A stretch of 64,000 nt of DNA from Edaphobacter modestus (GTDB taxonomy: Bacteria > Acidobacteriota > Terriglobia > Terriglobales > Acidobacteriaceae). The notes beneath the pieces were generated by a model. It searched no databases and had not been told where the DNA came from. It worked only from the letters and a program-made list of their open reading frames with translations. Location of the stretch: assembly GCF_004217555.1 (NCBI RefSeq), contig NZ_SHKW01000001.1, positions 5,270,001-5,334,000 of the forward strand, written 5' to 3'. The translations under genes were made by a program, and so were the position numbers. Of this stretch, positions 1 through 9,021 are shown one piece after another; the first letter of the stretch is position 1; every line of letters begins with the position of its first letter.

Positions 1-468
1 GGATTCAAGACGTATATCGTCTCGGGCGGCGAGCAGGAGTTCATGAGGCCATGGACGGAAAAGGCATATGGTATTCCCCGCGAACAGGTGATAGGAACTC
101 AAATGAAGACATCGTTCGCATTGAAGGACGGCCTCGCGTCTATCATGCGTCTGCCGCAGCTTGATTCGATGGACGATGGCCCGGGCAAGCCTGTCAACAT
201 CTAGCGGTTCATTGGAAAACGCCCTATCGCAGCCTTCGGCAACTCGGATGGCGATCAGCAGATGCTGGAGTACACCGCAAGAGGCTCGGGGGCACGGCTG
301 GCGGTTCTGGTGCATCACACGGACGCAGACCGCGAGTACAGCTATGACCGGGACTCAAATGTAGGCAGGCTGGACAAGGCTCTCGATGAGGCTCGTGAGA
401 ACAAGCGGCTTGTCATCGATATGAAATCTGACTGGAAAGCGATCTTTCCATCCAGTGGCAATCCATAG
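1..468 (+). pseudogene. HAD-family phosphatase, 3' part, interrupted by an in-frame amber codon
   Basis: Frame 1 is open from the window edge and reads as the C-terminal half of a haloacid-dehalogenase-type hydrolase (phosphoserine-phosphatase-like group). It is cut by TAG at 202-204 and resumes immediately in the same frame (RFIGKRPIAAFGNSDGD, 205 onward), ending at 468. GNSDGD is the conserved Mg-binding acidic motif of the family, and VHHTDADREYSYDRDS is typical of the same secreted subgroup. Relatives carry Gln or a similar residue where the TAG stands, so a CAG to TAG change is the simplest explanation. The 5' end lies outside the window. Either a fresh pseudogene or a sequencing error. 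The family call is firm; loss of function is inferred. Confidence 0.75.
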
Positions 469-739
469 CTTCTCAATGAGGAATCAGATAGGAGAAACGA
501 TGAACTAGCTCGCATCACTCTGTGTTTCTTGCCAACGATTTGAAGTTGACGTGAAGATCCGAGGTCTCAGACGGGAAAGCGTGTCGAAGAGATGAGCCCA
601 AAGTTAGGGTTAGCACAGACAGCCATTGCAGTGCCGGTGGGAAGGGTGATCGCGGTAGATGTTTCCCGAAGCTATCTCTTTCCTGGAAGGCAATCCATGC
701 GTCGTTTGGCTTCTATCGTTCTCGTACTTTGCCACGGCT

Positions 740-1150
740 ACAGTCACGCGCAGAAGGTTGAAGGACTGTGGCCGCCTTGTGGGCTGCTTCGGCATAAGCG
801 ACAGCGATCTTTGCGAACGATACGTTTGTTTCATCGGATTCGCCACTCGAATCCCACAGCTTCGCCGACGGAATCCTTGGCAATGGTTTTGTCGTTCGTG
901 CTATCGATAACTCCAACATCGTGCCATGGTCCTACGTAACGCAGGTTCGGTCGATTGCAAACGCACACAACATACCCATTCAATATGGCGCTACCGGCGG
1001 CGGCAACGATGATGCGGGGTTTCAGCGCTATGGCACAACCGACGTGCCACTCAGCGGGCCTCTACGAAACTCACATTCCCCGTCGAAGTAATGGATCTCC
1101 GGGACCTGGATGCACTTTCCGCCATCATCAAACCGGTCATCATCCCATAG
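740..1150 (+). pseudogene. M42-type metallo-aminopeptidase remnant
   Basis: Two adjoining reading frames together give the C-terminal part of a glutamyl-aminopeptidase/M42-type peptidase. About 797-1087 encodes IFANDTFVSSDSP, then RAIDNSNIVPWSYV and the metal-site stretch GATGGGNDDAGF, then PLRNSHSP. A frameshift at about 1085-1090 moves the end (EVMDLRDLDALSAIIKP) to another frame, finishing at the TAG near 1147. Upstream of about 797 the similarity breaks up, with a TAA where the frame should continue, so no start can be assigned. Single-Asp/His metal-site features of the M42 family are visible, but the gene is clearly dead and lacks most of its N-terminal half. Confidence 0.6.
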
Positions 1151-1636
1151 AGCGCAAATTACGTAGAACATCCCGACTGACAACGGTGGCGTCGGCCCTC
1201 GCGCTCTGCTTTGCAGCTAATACGCCTAGAAGCCTGTCGCGGCTTTGCAACTTTCAACTGATCGCTGAGGAGCGCAAGGTCTGAGTACGTTTATTGAGGT
1301 GGGATGGCTTCCACCTTGGCAGTTCACTGGCAAGCTGTCGCCCTACCCTGTACTGAACCGCCATTACTGCTTTCGATATGAATTCGGAATACTGTACGGC
1401 CTGCGTCGAGCGTTAGGCTATTTGGCCTACTAAACACTTCGTCATCTGACCGATGTCGGCCAGCGAAAGATGACATTCAATGGACCGCATCAATTAATTC
1501 AATAATTCCGTCGCTCCACGATGATTGCGCCTTGGATCTGCCGGCGTCTACGGATCTGGGAATGAAGCGACAAGCTTGTCCCTTTGCGACGAGCGATTGC
1601 ACGATCTACCAAAGATGTCCAACGGATAAGACTTTG
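1151..1636. other. Gene-free stretch before the cytochrome operon
   Basis: I see no convincing gene in any frame. Short open frames of 60-110 codons here have no recognisable motif and overlap each other. It should contain the promoter of the cytochrome/lactonase/PQQ dehydrogenase operon, but no clear -35/-10 pair stands out. Confidence 0.4.
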
Positions 1637-2443
1637 ATGAGACGATCGCTGTATTACGGTTTCGTTGCTGTCGCTCTTCTGGCTGGTGGCGCTTATGGGG
1701 CCTATGCTCAGGGTGGCGACGCGGGGGCGGGCAGCCGAATCTTTTCTTCCAACTGCGCGGGCTGCCACGGGTCGGATGGCCGCGGTGGAGAGCGGGCTCC
1801 AAATATCGCGACGGCGCGGAACATCGCCTCGCTGAGGGATACGGAGCTAGGCAATTTTGTCCGCAATGGTATTCCTGGGGCAGGGATGCCTGCATTCTCT
1901 TTCCTGGGCGAGCGCGGCGTCCCGGACGTGATTGCCTATCTGCGTGTGCTGCAGGGAAAGACCGACGCGGTGGAAGTGACCGGCGATGCGACGGCGGGAC
2001 GTGTGCTCTTCTTCGGCAGCGCCGAATGTTCGAGATGCCACATGATGCATGGCGAGGGCGGTTTTATCGCCTCCGACCTCTCCGACTATGGAAGTGGCGT
2101 CGCGCCGGAGCGCATTCGATCGGCAATTGTCGAGCCGGAGAAGGTGGTGAGCCCGAAGTCGGAGGTGATCGAGGTAAGGACTGCCGAGGGAGAGAGCTTG
2201 CATGGGGTGCTGCGGGCGGAGGACAACTTTACCCTTGTCATCCAGCTTGAGAACGGCCGCTATCGCAGGTTCAAGAAGGATTCATTGGCCGATGTTCATC
2301 ATACTGGCCAGTCACTGATGCCCAGAGACTATAAGAGCCGGCTCTCGCCTAAGGAGCTGGATGACCTTGTCAGCTATCTGGTTCGATCGGCGGCGCCAAT
2401 GGAGCCGAGCGCACCGCGGGAGAAGACTGGAGATAGCCAATGA
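1637..2443 (+). CDS. Periplasmic di-haem cytochrome c
   Basis: A 268-residue exported cytochrome c. The start chosen is ATG 1637, which puts a signal peptide at the N-terminus (MRRSLYYGFVAVALLAGGAY, cleavage near AYA-Q at 24); a longer open frame runs back to 1532 but adds a non-signal leader. Two CxxCH haem sites are visible, CAGCH at residues 40-44 and CSRCH at 131-135. The first domain has a GMPAF motif whose Met could be the axial ligand, and the C-terminal domain has SLMPRDY followed by LDDLVSYL, typical of cytochrome c domains beside PQQ or glucose-type dehydrogenases. The stop overlaps the next start (ATGA). It is most likely the electron acceptor of the PQQ dehydrogenase two genes downstream; that pairing is inferred from the operon. 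Confidence 0.9.
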   Translation: MRRSLYYGFVAVALLAGGAYGAYAQGGDAGAGSRIFSSNCAGCHGSDGRGGERAPNIATARNIASLRDTELGNFVRNGIPGAGMPAFSFLGERGVPDVIAYLRVLQGKTDAVEVTGDATAGRVLFFGSAECSRCHMMHGEGGFIASDLSDYGSGVAPERIRSAIVEPEKVVSPKSEVIEVRTAEGESLHGVLRAEDNFTLVIQLENGRYRRFKKDSLADVHHTGQSLMPRDYKSRLSPKELDDLVSYLVRSAAPMEPSAPREKTGDSQ

Positions 2444-3426
2444 GCTGCCCTGGCCTGGTTCGGGTTCTTCTGGTTGGAGCGCTGGCAGTGGTGAGTTCTA
2501 TAGAGGCTCAACAAAAGAAGATGAGTGGTGAGTTTGCGCTCAAGCCGGATTCACCGGTCTTCTGGAGCCTGGTGGCGAAGGACGCAACGCTGAAGACCGT
2601 GGGCTCGGGCTTCGGCTTTACCGAGGGGCCAGTGTGGGAGCCGGGCGGGACTGTGCTGGTAAGCGACGAGGGGAAAAACGAACTCTGTCGACTGTTCGCC
2701 GATGGACATTATGAGACCGTGATGAAGCTCGGAGATCCGGATGGCAATACGCGCGATGGCGGGCAGCGGTTGATCGTAACCGCAAGTGTGCTGCGAGCGA
2801 TTATCCGCTTGTCACCGGACCAGCGAAGCTACAGCGTGCTGGCCGACCGATATCGAGGGATGAGGTTAAACAGTCCGAACGACGTGACGCTGGGGCCGGA
2901 CGGCGCTCTCTACTTTACCGATCCGACACTGGACCTGGTGAAGAGCGAGAGGCAGGAGACACCGTTCCAGGGTGTCTACCGGCTTGACGGCAAAGGCGAG
3001 TTGACCTTGCTGGTTCGCGATCTTGCGCAACCGAACGGATTAGCCTTCTCGCCGGACGGAAGGTATCTCTACGTGGATGACACGGAGCGAAGGACGATCT
3101 GGCGCTATCGCTTCCATCCTGACGGTAGTGTGTCCGATGGAGTGTTCTTTGCCGAGGAGAAGAGCGAGGGAGAGCCAGGTGTCCCTGACGGCATGAAAGT
3201 CGATACGAAGGGGAATCTTTATGTAACCGGGCCTGGTGGAATCTGGGTCTGGAGCCAGGAAGGACAGCGGTTGGGACGGATCCTGCTGCCTAGCGTACCC
3301 GCGAACCTGACGTGGGGCGGGGAAGATCGCTCGACGTTATTCATCGCCGCTGGTCACTTCGTCTACGCCCTCAAAATGAAGGCGACCGGGTATCTTCCGT
3401 ACAACAATCCGAAGGAGTCCAAGTGA
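2440..3426 (+). CDS. Secreted SMP-30/gluconolactonase-like protein
   Basis: A 328-residue beta-propeller of the SMP-30/gluconolactonase/LRE family with a short signal sequence (about residues 1-23, ending SIEA-Q). Family motifs are present in order: FTEGPVW (about 61-67), SPNDVTLGPDGALYFTDP in the middle, PNGLAFSPDGRYLYV, and GVPDGMKVDTKGNLYV near the end. The Glu, Asn and Asp of these motifs normally bind the divalent metal and the lactone. Length is normal for the family. It starts inside the cytochrome stop (ATGA) and its stop is overlapped by the GTG of the PQQ dehydrogenase, so the three are surely co-translated. The likely job is opening the aldonolactone made by the dehydrogenase; the exact substrate cannot be read from sequence. 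Confidence 0.9.
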   Translation: MSCPGLVRVLLVGALAVVSSIEAQQKKMSGEFALKPDSPVFWSLVAKDATLKTVGSGFGFTEGPVWEPGGTVLVSDEGKNELCRLFADGHYETVMKLGDPDGNTRDGGQRLIVTASVLRAIIRLSPDQRSYSVLADRYRGMRLNSPNDVTLGPDGALYFTDPTLDLVKSERQETPFQGVYRLDGKGELTLLVRDLAQPNGLAFSPDGRYLYVDDTERRTIWRYRFHPDGSVSDGVFFAEEKSEGEPGVPDGMKVDTKGNLYVTGPGGIWVWSQEGQRLGRILLPSVPANLTWGGEDRSTLFIAAGHFVYALKMKATGYLPYNNPKESK

Positions 3427-5117
3427 GCCGTTATCTTCGCACCTTGTACTGTGGCCTGATCTGCAGCCTCGTCTGTGGCGGTGGCTCTAGCGCTATCGCT
3501 CATGCGCAGACAACGACCAAGCGTGGCGAGGACATTATAACCAGTGATGAGTTGCGGAAGACAACCCTGCTCGAGAACTGGCCCTCGTACAACGGCGACT
3601 ACACGGGCCGCCGCTACAGCAGCCTGAAGGAGGTTACGCCGCGCAACGCTGCGCAGCTCCAAGCGCAGTGGGTGTTTCACAGCCGCAATGCGGGGATTCT
3701 TGAGGCGACGCCCTTGGTCGTCGATGGAATTATGTACATGACGGGATCGAACGACGCTTACGCGCTGGACGCGACGACGGGGAAGGTGCTGTGGCATCAC
3801 GCACGACCGGTCACGCAGGGGTTGATCGACGACGCATCCGGACATATCAATCGCGGCGTCGCCATCCTCGGCACGCGTTTGTACATGGAGACGGATAATG
3901 CACATCTGCTCTGCCTGGATGCCCGTTCGGGCAATCTTCTGTGGGATGTGGGATACGCTCCGGGCAACAAAAACTACGGCGCGACAAGTGCACCGCTGGT
4001 TGTGAAGGACAAGGTGATCGTGGGGACCTCTGGTGGCGACGACGGCGTACGCGGCTTCGTGGCGGCCTTTGACGCGACGACAGGCAAGGAGGCGTGGAGA
4101 TTCTGGACGATTCCCGCGCCGGGCGAGCCTGGATCGGAGACATGGCCGAAGGGAACGGCCTACCAGCACGGCGGCGGAACGACATGGATGCCGGGGACCT
4201 ACGATCCGGAGCTGAATACGATTTATTGGGGAACGAGTAATCCGTCACCGGACTTCGATGGTAGCGTGCGGGCGGGGGACAACCTCTATACCAACTGTGT
4301 CCTTGCGCTCGACCCGGATACGGGAAAGCTGAAATGGCACTTCCAGTTCACGCCGCACGACCTGAACGACTACGACGCGACCGAGACGCCGGTGTTGGTA
4401 AACGACGTCTATAAAGGAAAGCCGCGCAAGCTGATTATCGAAGCCAACCGCAACGGCTTCGTTTACGTTTTCGACCGCGAGACGGGAGAGTTTCTTTCGG
4501 CGACACAGTTTGCGCTGATGCAGAACTGGGCCAAAGGCATCGATACGAAGGGCCGGCCGATCCGCACTGACCTGATGCCGAGCGAGAACGGGACGCGGAT
4601 GTGCCCGAGCTATGCCGGGGGAACGAACTGGTATTCCCCGACCTATAGCGAGGCGACGCATCTGTTCTACTTCATGTCGCTCGAGGACTGCAGTGTCTTC
4701 AAGGCGCACACGGAGGATTTTGAAGAGGGGCATGCCTACTATTCGACCGGAGCTGCGCACCTGGCCACCGAGCACGATAAGAAGTACCTGAACGCCTATG
4801 ACATGGCGACAGGTAAATTTCTCTGGCGATACGCGCAGACAGGCGACGCCCATTCCTTCGCCGGGGCGATGAGTACGGCGACCGGGTTGGTGGCTTTCGG
4901 CAATGATGCCGACGAGTTTGAGGTAGTCGACGGATCGAGCGGCACTTCGCTGTGGCATTTCAATGTCGGTCAACAGATTCATGCCTCGCCGATGAGTTAT
5001 GCGGTAGATGGTAAGCAGTATTTCGCTATTGCGGCAGGAAACGACCTCTTCACCTTTGCCCTGCCGCACCCTGACGGAAAGACGCGCAGCGTACCGGTTG
5101 TGCCAAGAACGCATTGA
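3423..5117 (+). CDS. PQQ-dependent alcohol/sugar dehydrogenase, periplasmic
   Basis: A 564-residue quinoprotein. I chose GTG 3423 because AAGGAG lies 5-10 bases upstream and it overlaps the previous stop by 4 nt; a longer frame from 3312 runs inside the lactonase gene. Residues 1-28 form a signal peptide (cleavage AHA-QT). The eight-bladed propeller shows the usual tryptophan-docking repeats (DATTGKVLWH, DATTGKEAWRF, DPDTGKLKWHF, DRETGEFL). HDLNDYDATETPV holds the catalytic Asp region and EANRNGFVYVFD the PQQ-binding Asn/Arg region. The adjacent-cysteine ring of methanol dehydrogenases is absent, and there is no fused haem domain, consistent with electrons leaving through the separate di-haem cytochrome encoded upstream. 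No PQQ biosynthesis genes lie in the window. Confidence 0.92.
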   Translation: MSRYLRTLYCGLICSLVCGGGSSAIAHAQTTTKRGEDIITSDELRKTTLLENWPSYNGDYTGRRYSSLKEVTPRNAAQLQAQWVFHSRNAGILEATPLVVDGIMYMTGSNDAYALDATTGKVLWHHARPVTQGLIDDASGHINRGVAILGTRLYMETDNAHLLCLDARSGNLLWDVGYAPGNKNYGATSAPLVVKDKVIVGTSGGDDGVRGFVAAFDATTGKEAWRFWTIPAPGEPGSETWPKGTAYQHGGGTTWMPGTYDPELNTIYWGTSNPSPDFDGSVRAGDNLYTNCVLALDPDTGKLKWHFQFTPHDLNDYDATETPVLVNDVYKGKPRKLIIEANRNGFVYVFDRETGEFLSATQFALMQNWAKGIDTKGRPIRTDLMPSENGTRMCPSYAGGTNWYSPTYSEATHLFYFMSLEDCSVFKAHTEDFEEGHAYYSTGAAHLATEHDKKYLNAYDMATGKFLWRYAQTGDAHSFAGAMSTATGLVAFGNDADEFEVVDGSSGTSLWHFNVGQQIHASPMSYAVDGKQYFAIAAGNDLFTFALPHPDGKTRSVPVVPRTH

Positions 5118-5425
5118 TCGCTCCGCGATGATCGATCGATGCTGCAGGCCATGACGCCTGCAGAGATAGTCCCGTAACCAAACCATAGGAGCCACGACTG
5201 CTCCATCGGTAAGCACGTGCCGCCGTTGTATTCCGGCTGTGCGGAGACGTGTGTTCTGCAAGAGTGCTTGTGAAAGGACTAAACAAACATGAAGAGGGGA
5301 TGAGTCACATCCGCAACAAGTTGTACTGACGACGACAGCAATAGAACCCCCTCTCGTATACAGCAACAGAATGGAAGCAAAACTCGCGATTCGCACCGTT
5401 AGAACAAAAAAATAAGGAGATCATC
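5118..5425. other. Intergenic region before TonB receptor 1
   Basis: There is no gene here. A short CTGCAGG/CCTGCAG hairpin sits at about 5142-5160 but has no T-run. A good ribosome binding site (AAGGAG, about 5413-5418) precedes the receptor start. No confident promoter. Confidence 0.4.
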
Positions 5426-8400
5426 ATGCCTCAGTACATTCGCAGAATACTGCTTGCATGTCTCGTCCTCGTCCTGGGGACTACGACACTGCGTGCAGCC
5501 ATTACGGGATCAATCTCAGGACACGTTGTGGACCCTACCGGCGCCTATATCTCAGGAGCTAAGGTCACCATTAGAAACGAGGCAACAGGCATCAGTCAGA
5601 TGGCGACCGCCGACGGCGCCGGCTTCTACACCTTCCCCGCCCTGAATGTCGGAACCTACACGGTGTCAACCGCTCCCACTGGCTTTCGGACCTACGAGGC
5701 AACGGGAATAAAGGTCGACGCGAACTCGGCGATCCGCATCGAGCTCACTGTGCAGATCGGATCGAACAACGAGACTCAAGAGGTGCGGGCCGACGAACTG
5801 GTAGTCGAGACGCAGACGACGCAGCTCGGTCAGGTTATCGAGAGCAGCAAGATGACCGCGATGCCCTTGAACGGTAGATCGTTCACTGATCTGCTTTCGC
5901 TTCAGCCGGGCGTATCGCCTTATAAGGGAACTTCGGAGAACGGGCGTACTGTCTCCGGCGATCTGAATCCGGGCAACGTGTCCGTGAATGGAGGCCGAGA
6001 GGCGTCCAACGGGTACATGATTAATGGAGCGGATGCTAATGAAGGCGTTTATAACGGAGCGGCCATAATCCCGAACCTGGATTCCATCGCCGAGTTCCGC
6101 ATCATCACCAACAACTTCGACGCCGAGTACGGTAACTTCAGTGGCGGAGAGGTCAATGTCGTCACCAAATCCGGCACGAATGGTTTTCACGGCGATGTTT
6201 TCAATTTTCTGCGCAATACGGATCTTGATGCACGCAACTACTTCTCCTCACAGCGCGGCACCTTCATTCAGAACATATTCGGTGGTGTGATCGGCGGTCC
6301 GATCCGCAAGAACAAGGCGTTCTTTTTTGCGGATTTTCAGGGCACCAAGCAGATACGCGGAGCGACACAAAATTTTCAAGTGCCGACCGAAGACAATCGT
6401 AACGGTGACTTTTTCAATGGGGGTGATTCGCCGATGAACTCGACCGTGCAGGGTGCAGGATGGGCCCAAGTGTTGTCGAAGAGACTCGGCTACACGGTCG
6501 CTAGCGGCGAACCCTATTACACGGCGGGATGTACGACCGCCACCTGTGTCTTTCCGAATGCGGTAATTCCTCGCTCGGCATGGTCCCCGGCAGCTGCCGG
6601 CCTGCTGCAGTATGTTCCGCAAAGCAACACTGCGAATAGCTACTTTGAAACCTCGGCGGCTTCGGCGCACCTGACCGATTACAAAGGCAGCATACGGGGC
6701 GACCTGAATACGCGATTAGGAAATCTCTTTGGCTATTACTTCGTCGATAATTTCACGCTGAGCGATCCGTATGGCAGCGGTGTGAATGTACCTGGTTTTA
6801 CCTCCGATAACAACGGCCGTGCGCAGATGATCAACCTTGGTCTGACGACGACCGTCCACGGCACCGCTGTCAACGATCTCCGCTTCACGTACATGCGCGT
6901 TGTCAATCACCTGGGCAATCCATCGGGAGGCACAGGGGTCTCACTCTCTTCCCTCGGGTTTACGACACCGTGGGGTCCTACTGGTGGTTTTTCGAACATC
7001 AACCCCGCTCTCAGCGGCGTTCCCAACGTCGGCCTGAACAACTTCAGCTTCGGGACCCCCACGGATACGCTTGGGCAGTACAACAACATGTTCCAGGTAC
7101 TGGAGAGCTACTCGAAGACAATTGGGACTCACAACCTCCACTACGGAATCAACTATCACTACGATCAGATCAACGAACGGAACTTCTATGCTCCCAACGG
7201 TCAATTTGGGTTCAACGGGCAGGAGACCGGCAGTGACGTCGCCGACCTTCTGATTGGAGCGCCAAACTACTTCATTCAGGCGAGTCCGCAGATTCTCGAT
7301 TCGAGGAGTCACTACTTCGGGGCATTCGCGCAGGACTCGTGGCGGGTTACTTCGAACCTTACATTGAACTACGGTCTGCGATATGAGGTCTCGACTCCCT
7401 GGTATGACACGCAGAACAAGTTGGAGACGCTGGTCCCCGGCGTGCAGTCGGTCGTCTTCCCGGGGGCTCCTCCAGGCTATTTGGTGCCAGGCGATCCCGG
7501 TGTTCCGCGCACGCTCGCACCGGTACGATGGAACAACTTCGCTCCGCGTTTCGGCTTCAACTACTCGCCCAGTAAGACCGATGGCCTGCTGTCGAAGATC
7601 ACCGGTGGCCCTGGAAACTTCACGATGCGAGGTGGGTTCGGTCTCTTCTATACGAACATTCAGGACGCGACCGGCTTTATCGAGGTCGGTGACGCGCCGT
7701 ATGGCCTGTTCTACTACAGCCCCGTGCAACCGATGCTCGAGACACCATACATCGATCGCGCGACGGGAAACAACGAGGGCCAGCGTTTCCCCTTTAACTT
7801 CCCTCCTACCAACGTGTCGAAGAACAACCCCGATACTACCTTCGACTGGTCACAGGTGCTTCCGATCTCCGGTTCGGCTCTCTTTGATTCGAAGAATGTG
7901 TTGCCTTATGTCGAGAGCTACTATCTGGGCTTCCAGCGCAGCCTCGGCAGTAAGACCGTGTTCAGCATGAACTACGTGGGGAACCAGGGCCGCAAGCTGA
8001 TCACCCAGGAAGAGTCAAATCCCGGCGATGCTGCGCTCTGTCTCTCTTTGACGAAGGATAAGCTGGCTCCAGGCCAGACGCCGTGCGGGCCCGGTCTCGA
8101 AACAAATCTTTATACCCTCAGTAACGGCAGCGTCGTCAACGGAACCAGGGTGTTGGGTCTCGACTTCGGGTCGAATCCGTACATGCGAACGACGGCCTCA
8201 TCCAACTACAACTCCCTGCAGGCATCGTTGCAGCACTCGAGCAAGCGTTACGACTTCCTGCTGGGCTATACCTTCGCCCGTTCCTTCGATAATGCGTCGG
8301 CACAGACGGATCGCACCAACGTCCTCAACCCCTCGCTCAGCTGGGGACTGTCGAACTACGACGCCACCCACAACTTTGTCGGCAGCTATACGGTGCAACT

Positions 8401-8905
8401 GCCCTTCGATCTGCTCACGCCGAACCAGCATGGCGTGGTGGCATATATTGCCGAAGGATGGTCTGTCTCGGGTGTGACAACGCTTGCGACTGGCCTTCCT
8501 ATCACGTTGTCTGAAAACGACGATCAATCGTTGACCGGGACCAGCGCAGATCTCCCGGACTATACTCCGGGGCGGTTGTACAACAACAAGAATCCGCGCA
8601 GCGGGCAACCTTACTTCAATACTGATCTCTTCTCCCAGGAACCGCTCGGACAGTTCGGAAGCTCGCGGCGACGGTTCTTCCATGGGCCGGGTCTCAATAA
8701 CACCGACCTCGCACTCTCGCGTAAGTTCGATATCCGCGAGGAGGTCTATGTGCAGTTCCGCGCCGAAGCATTCAATGTCTTCAATCACGCTCAATTCAAC
8801 ACACCCTCTGGCCTCTGGAACAATCAGGGTGTCGGAGGCTTCGGCTACATCACGTCGGCGAACGATCCGCGTATTATGCAGGTCGCTCTAAAACTCTACT
8901 TCTAG
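5426..8905 (+). CDS. TonB-dependent receptor, Oar-like, with carboxypeptidase-regulatory-like N-terminus
   Basis: A 1,159-residue outer-membrane receptor. Residues 1-24 are a signal peptide (MPQYIRRILLACLVLVLGTT then LRA-A). About 28-110 form a carboxypeptidase regulatory-like Ig fold (SGHVVDPTGAYISGAKVTIR). The plug follows at about 125-250 (MPLNGRSFTDLLSLQPGVSP, later VNVVTKSGTNGFHG). The rest is the 22-strand barrel, with the usual FRAEAFNVFNHAQFNTP near the C-terminus and a final aromatic residue (LKLYF). The start is supported by AAGGAG 8 bases upstream. Placement after the PQQ dehydrogenase operon and before a secreted DUF4380-like protein suggests uptake of the same sugar or alcohol-type substrate; that is inference. 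Confidence 0.95.
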   Translation: MPQYIRRILLACLVLVLGTTTLRAAITGSISGHVVDPTGAYISGAKVTIRNEATGISQMATADGAGFYTFPALNVGTYTVSTAPTGFRTYEATGIKVDANSAIRIELTVQIGSNNETQEVRADELVVETQTTQLGQVIESSKMTAMPLNGRSFTDLLSLQPGVSPYKGTSENGRTVSGDLNPGNVSVNGGREASNGYMINGADANEGVYNGAAIIPNLDSIAEFRIITNNFDAEYGNFSGGEVNVVTKSGTNGFHGDVFNFLRNTDLDARNYFSSQRGTFIQNIFGGVIGGPIRKNKAFFFADFQGTKQIRGATQNFQVPTEDNRNGDFFNGGDSPMNSTVQGAGWAQVLSKRLGYTVASGEPYYTAGCTTATCVFPNAVIPRSAWSPAAAGLLQYVPQSNTANSYFETSAASAHLTDYKGSIRGDLNTRLGNLFGYYFVDNFTLSDPYGSGVNVPGFTSDNNGRAQMINLGLTTTVHGTAVNDLRFTYMRVVNHLGNPSGGTGVSLSSLGFTTPWGPTGGFSNINPALSGVPNVGLNNFSFGTPTDTLGQYNNMFQVLESYSKTIGTHNLHYGINYHYDQINERNFYAPNGQFGFNGQETGSDVADLLIGAPNYFIQASPQILDSRSHYFGAFAQDSWRVTSNLTLNYGLRYEVSTPWYDTQNKLETLVPGVQSVVFPGAPPGYLVPGDPGVPRTLAPVRWNNFAPRFGFNYSPSKTDGLLSKITGGPGNFTMRGGFGLFYTNIQDATGFIEVGDAPYGLFYYSPVQPMLETPYIDRATGNNEGQRFPFNFPPTNVSKNNPDTTFDWSQVLPISGSALFDSKNVLPYVESYYLGFQRSLGSKTVFSMNYVGNQGRKLITQEESNPGDAALCLSLTKDKLAPGQTPCGPGLETNLYTLSNGSVVNGTRVLGLDFGSNPYMRTTASSNYNSLQASLQHSSKRYDFLLGYTFARSFDNASAQTDRTNVLNPSLSWGLSNYDATHNFVGSYTVQLPFDLLTPNQHGVVAYIAEGWSVSGVTTLATGLPITLSENDDQSLTGTSADLPDYTPGRLYNNKNPRSGQPYFNTDLFSQEPLGQFGSSRRRFFHGPGLNNTDLALSRKFDIREEVYVQFRAEAFNVFNHAQFNTPSGLWNNQGVGGFGYITSANDPRIMQVALKLYF

Positions 8906-8910
8906 ACAGC

Positions 8911-8955
8911 GGTCGGGTTGGATATGGATTCGAATGTCGCGTATCCAACCCGTCC
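8911..8955 (+). terminator. Intercistronic hairpin after TonB receptor 1
   Basis: GGTCGGGTTGGATA (8911-8924) pairs with TATCCAACCCGTCC (8942-8955): 11 continuous pairs, one T-T mismatch, two more pairs. Only GGTTTG follows, so the T-tract is weak. It may be a partial terminator or an mRNA-stabilising hairpin that lowers expression of the downstream gene relative to the receptor. Confidence 0.5.
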
Positions 8956-9021
8956 GGTTTGCTCGTGCAGTCGATATTGAAAATCGACACATGTAATGCC
9001 GCCGAAAGGGCCTGGTCGCCA

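Noticed and set aside
592..939. 115-codon plus-strand open frame
   Set aside because: Overlaps the M42 peptidase remnant in another frame; that frame carries the recognisable motifs.
5142..5160. CTGCAGG/CCTGCAG hairpin after the PQQ dehydrogenase
   Set aside because: Short stem, no T-tract and not directly after the stop; not enough for a terminator call.
4245..5396. 383-codon open frame on the minus strand
   Set aside because: It is antisense to the PQQ dehydrogenase, which has clear motifs, signal peptide and ribosome site; no protein motif in the antisense frame.
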